Part shown: one piece after another, positions 5,714-6,765 of the stretch
How positions within the stretch are numbered: the first letter of the stretch is position 1
Layout of the letters: each line of letters begins with the position of its first letter
Assembly (NCBI GenBank): GCA_947372405.1
Contig: CANBTO010000280.1
Coordinates: forward strand, 1 to 6,765
Direction of reading: 5' to 3'
Source of the DNA: Verrucomicrobiaceae bacterium
GTDB lineage: Bacteria; Verrucomicrobiota; Verrucomicrobiae; Verrucomicrobiales; Akkermansiaceae
DNA length: 6,765 nucleotides
Notes under the pieces: model-generated
Told to the model about the DNA's origin: nothing
Database searches by the model: none
Seen by the model: only the letters and a program-made list of their open reading frames with translations
Translations under genes and position numbers: made by a program

Positions 5714-6765
5714 CCATTCCGGAAATCCAGCAACGCTATGCGGATGGGGACACTCCATCGATGCTGATCGCCGAGATTTGCCTGAAGTTGAAGGGGTGGA
5801 ACGATCCGGCGATGTTCATTCACCTGCCGGAAGACGATGAGCTTTTGGAACTCGCCGCCACAGTCGAATCCATGCCCCGCGACCTTCCGCTGTGGGGTAT
5901 TCCGTTTGCTGTAAAGGACAACATCGATGTGGCGGGCTGGCCTACTACCGCGGCGTGTCCGGAGTTTTCATATGTGGCTGAGATCGATTCCGAGGTGGTG
6001 CGTTTGCTCAGGGAGGCTGGTGCGATTCCTATCGGAAAGACCAATCTTGATCAATTCGCCACCGGACTGGTGGGTACGCGTTCTCCCCATGGCATTCCGA
6101 GAAACGCGGTTGCGGCAGGTTATCTACCGGGTGGTTCCAGCTCCGGAAGTGCGTCCGCGGTCGCGGCTGGTCTTTGCGCGTTTTCGTTAGGAACCGACAC
6201 TGCCGGGTCCGGCCGAGTGCCTGCAGCATTTCAGGAACTCGTAGGATGGAAACCCACACGCGGCTTGCTCAGCGGCAGGGGAGTGGTGCCCGCATGTCGT
6301 TCGCTCGATTGTGTTTCGGTCTTTGCTCGTTCCGCAGCGGACGCAGCACTCATTTCGGAAGTGGCCGGTGTGTTTGATCCGCTTGATGCGTTCGCGCGGC
6401 CAGTTGAATCCACGGGTAACATCCCTGCGGCTTTCAGGTTCGGTGTTGCGAGTGCTCTGGATTTTTCCGGTGATCCGGACACGCCGGGTTTGTTCGAGGC
6501 GGCGGTGGAGAAATTGGAATCACTCGGTGGCACGGCGGTGGAGATCGATCTAACGATTTTCACAGAGGCCGCCAAGCTGCTCTACGAAGGTCCATGGGTG
6601 GCGGAACGCTGGGCGGCGGTCGGCGATTTCGTGGAAAACCATCCGGACGCGGTGTTTCCGGTAACGAGGAAAATTATCGAGTCTTCCAAGCATTGGGATG
6701 CTGCCACTACCTTCAAGGCACAGTATCAACTGCGGGAGTTCGCACGGCAGGCGGACGCGGTTTGG
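5710..6765 (+). CDS. atzF: Allophanate hydrolase, amidase domain (3' end outside the window)
   Basis: The frame runs uninterrupted from ATG 5710 to the window edge, giving 352 residues of a protein usually near 600. It is an amidase-signature enzyme with the catalytic triad K69 (FAVKDN), cis-Ser S143 (GGSSSGSAS) and nucleophile S167 (GTDTAGSGRVPA). The allophanate-hydrolase blocks KPTRGLLSGRGVVPACRSLD and LLYEGPWVAER follow. Y292 and R300 in the latter have the spacing of the substrate-binding Tyr/Arg pair reported for Granulibacter allophanate hydrolase. It hydrolyses allophanate to ammonia and CO2, the last step for either urea or guanidine. FQELVGWKPT differs from the FNNIVGLKPT I remember as usual. 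The start overlaps the carboxylase stop by four bases (ATGA), which implies translational coupling. The C-terminal domain, if present, lies beyond the window. Confidence 0.95.
   Translation, partial: MTIPEIQQRYADGDTPSMLIAEICLKLKGWNDPAMFIHLPEDDELLELAATVESMPRDLPLWGIPFAVKDNIDVAGWPTTAACPEFSYVAEIDSEVVRLLREAGAIPIGKTNLDQFATGLVGTRSPHGIPRNAVAAGYLPGGSSSGSASAVAAGLCAFSLGTDTAGSGRVPAAFQELVGWKPTRGLLSGRGVVPACRSLDCVSVFARSAADAALISEVAGVFDPLDAFARPVESTGNIPAAFRFGVASALDFSGDPDTPGLFEAAVEKLESLGGTAVEIDLTIFTEAAKLLYEGPWVAERWAAVGDFVENHPDAVFPVTRKIIESSKHWDAATTFKAQYQLREFARQADAVW

Noticed and set aside
5820..6575. Short open frames on both strands near the right end
   Set aside because: The allophanate hydrolase frame is continuous from 5710 to the edge with all catalytic motifs, so these are shadows and there is no frameshift.

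Overview
The window carries most of a guanidine/urea nitrogen-assimilation operon, all on the + strand. In order it holds: the tail of a probable ABC-transporter ATPase (ends at 173); a NikR-family ribbon-helix-helix regulator (223-687) with a NikR-type operator just upstream (178-205); two different DUF1989 proteins of the UAAP2 and UAAP1 types (708-1424 and 1430-2062); a biotin-dependent urea carboxylase-family enzyme of 1189 residues (2144-5713); and the first 352 residues of an allophanate hydrolase (5710 to the window end).

Read together, the genes describe the pathway guanidine -> carboxyguanidine -> allophanate -> ammonia + CO2. The carboxylase uses ATP and biotin, the DUF1989 pair forms carboxyguanidine deiminase (CgdAB), and allophanate hydrolase finishes the breakdown. 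The linked cgd pair and an Asp (residue 695) at the carboxyltransferase position that is Asn in true urea carboxylases both point to guanidine rather than urea. The transporter remnant upstream probably belongs to the uptake system usually found with these genes.

Two things stand out. First, the operon has its own NikR-like regulator. It keeps the NikR DNA-contact residues and has an 11/12 match to the NikR operator GTATGA-N16-TCATAC in front of it, but three of the four nickel ligands are replaced. This suggests a NikR scaffold recruited to sense something else. Second, two BIME-like palindromic elements of different sequence lie in the operon. One fills the cgd-carboxylase gap. The other sits inside the carboxylase reading frame and is translated as about 20 extra residues.

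The organism is a moderately GC-rich bacterium. Start codons lack convincing Shine-Dalgarno sequences, and dispersed palindromes are present. In my judgement this fits Verrucomicrobiota best, but that placement is tentative. No RNA gene, CRISPR array, insertion sequence or convincing terminator was seen, and no gene-free stretch exceeds about 81 bases.
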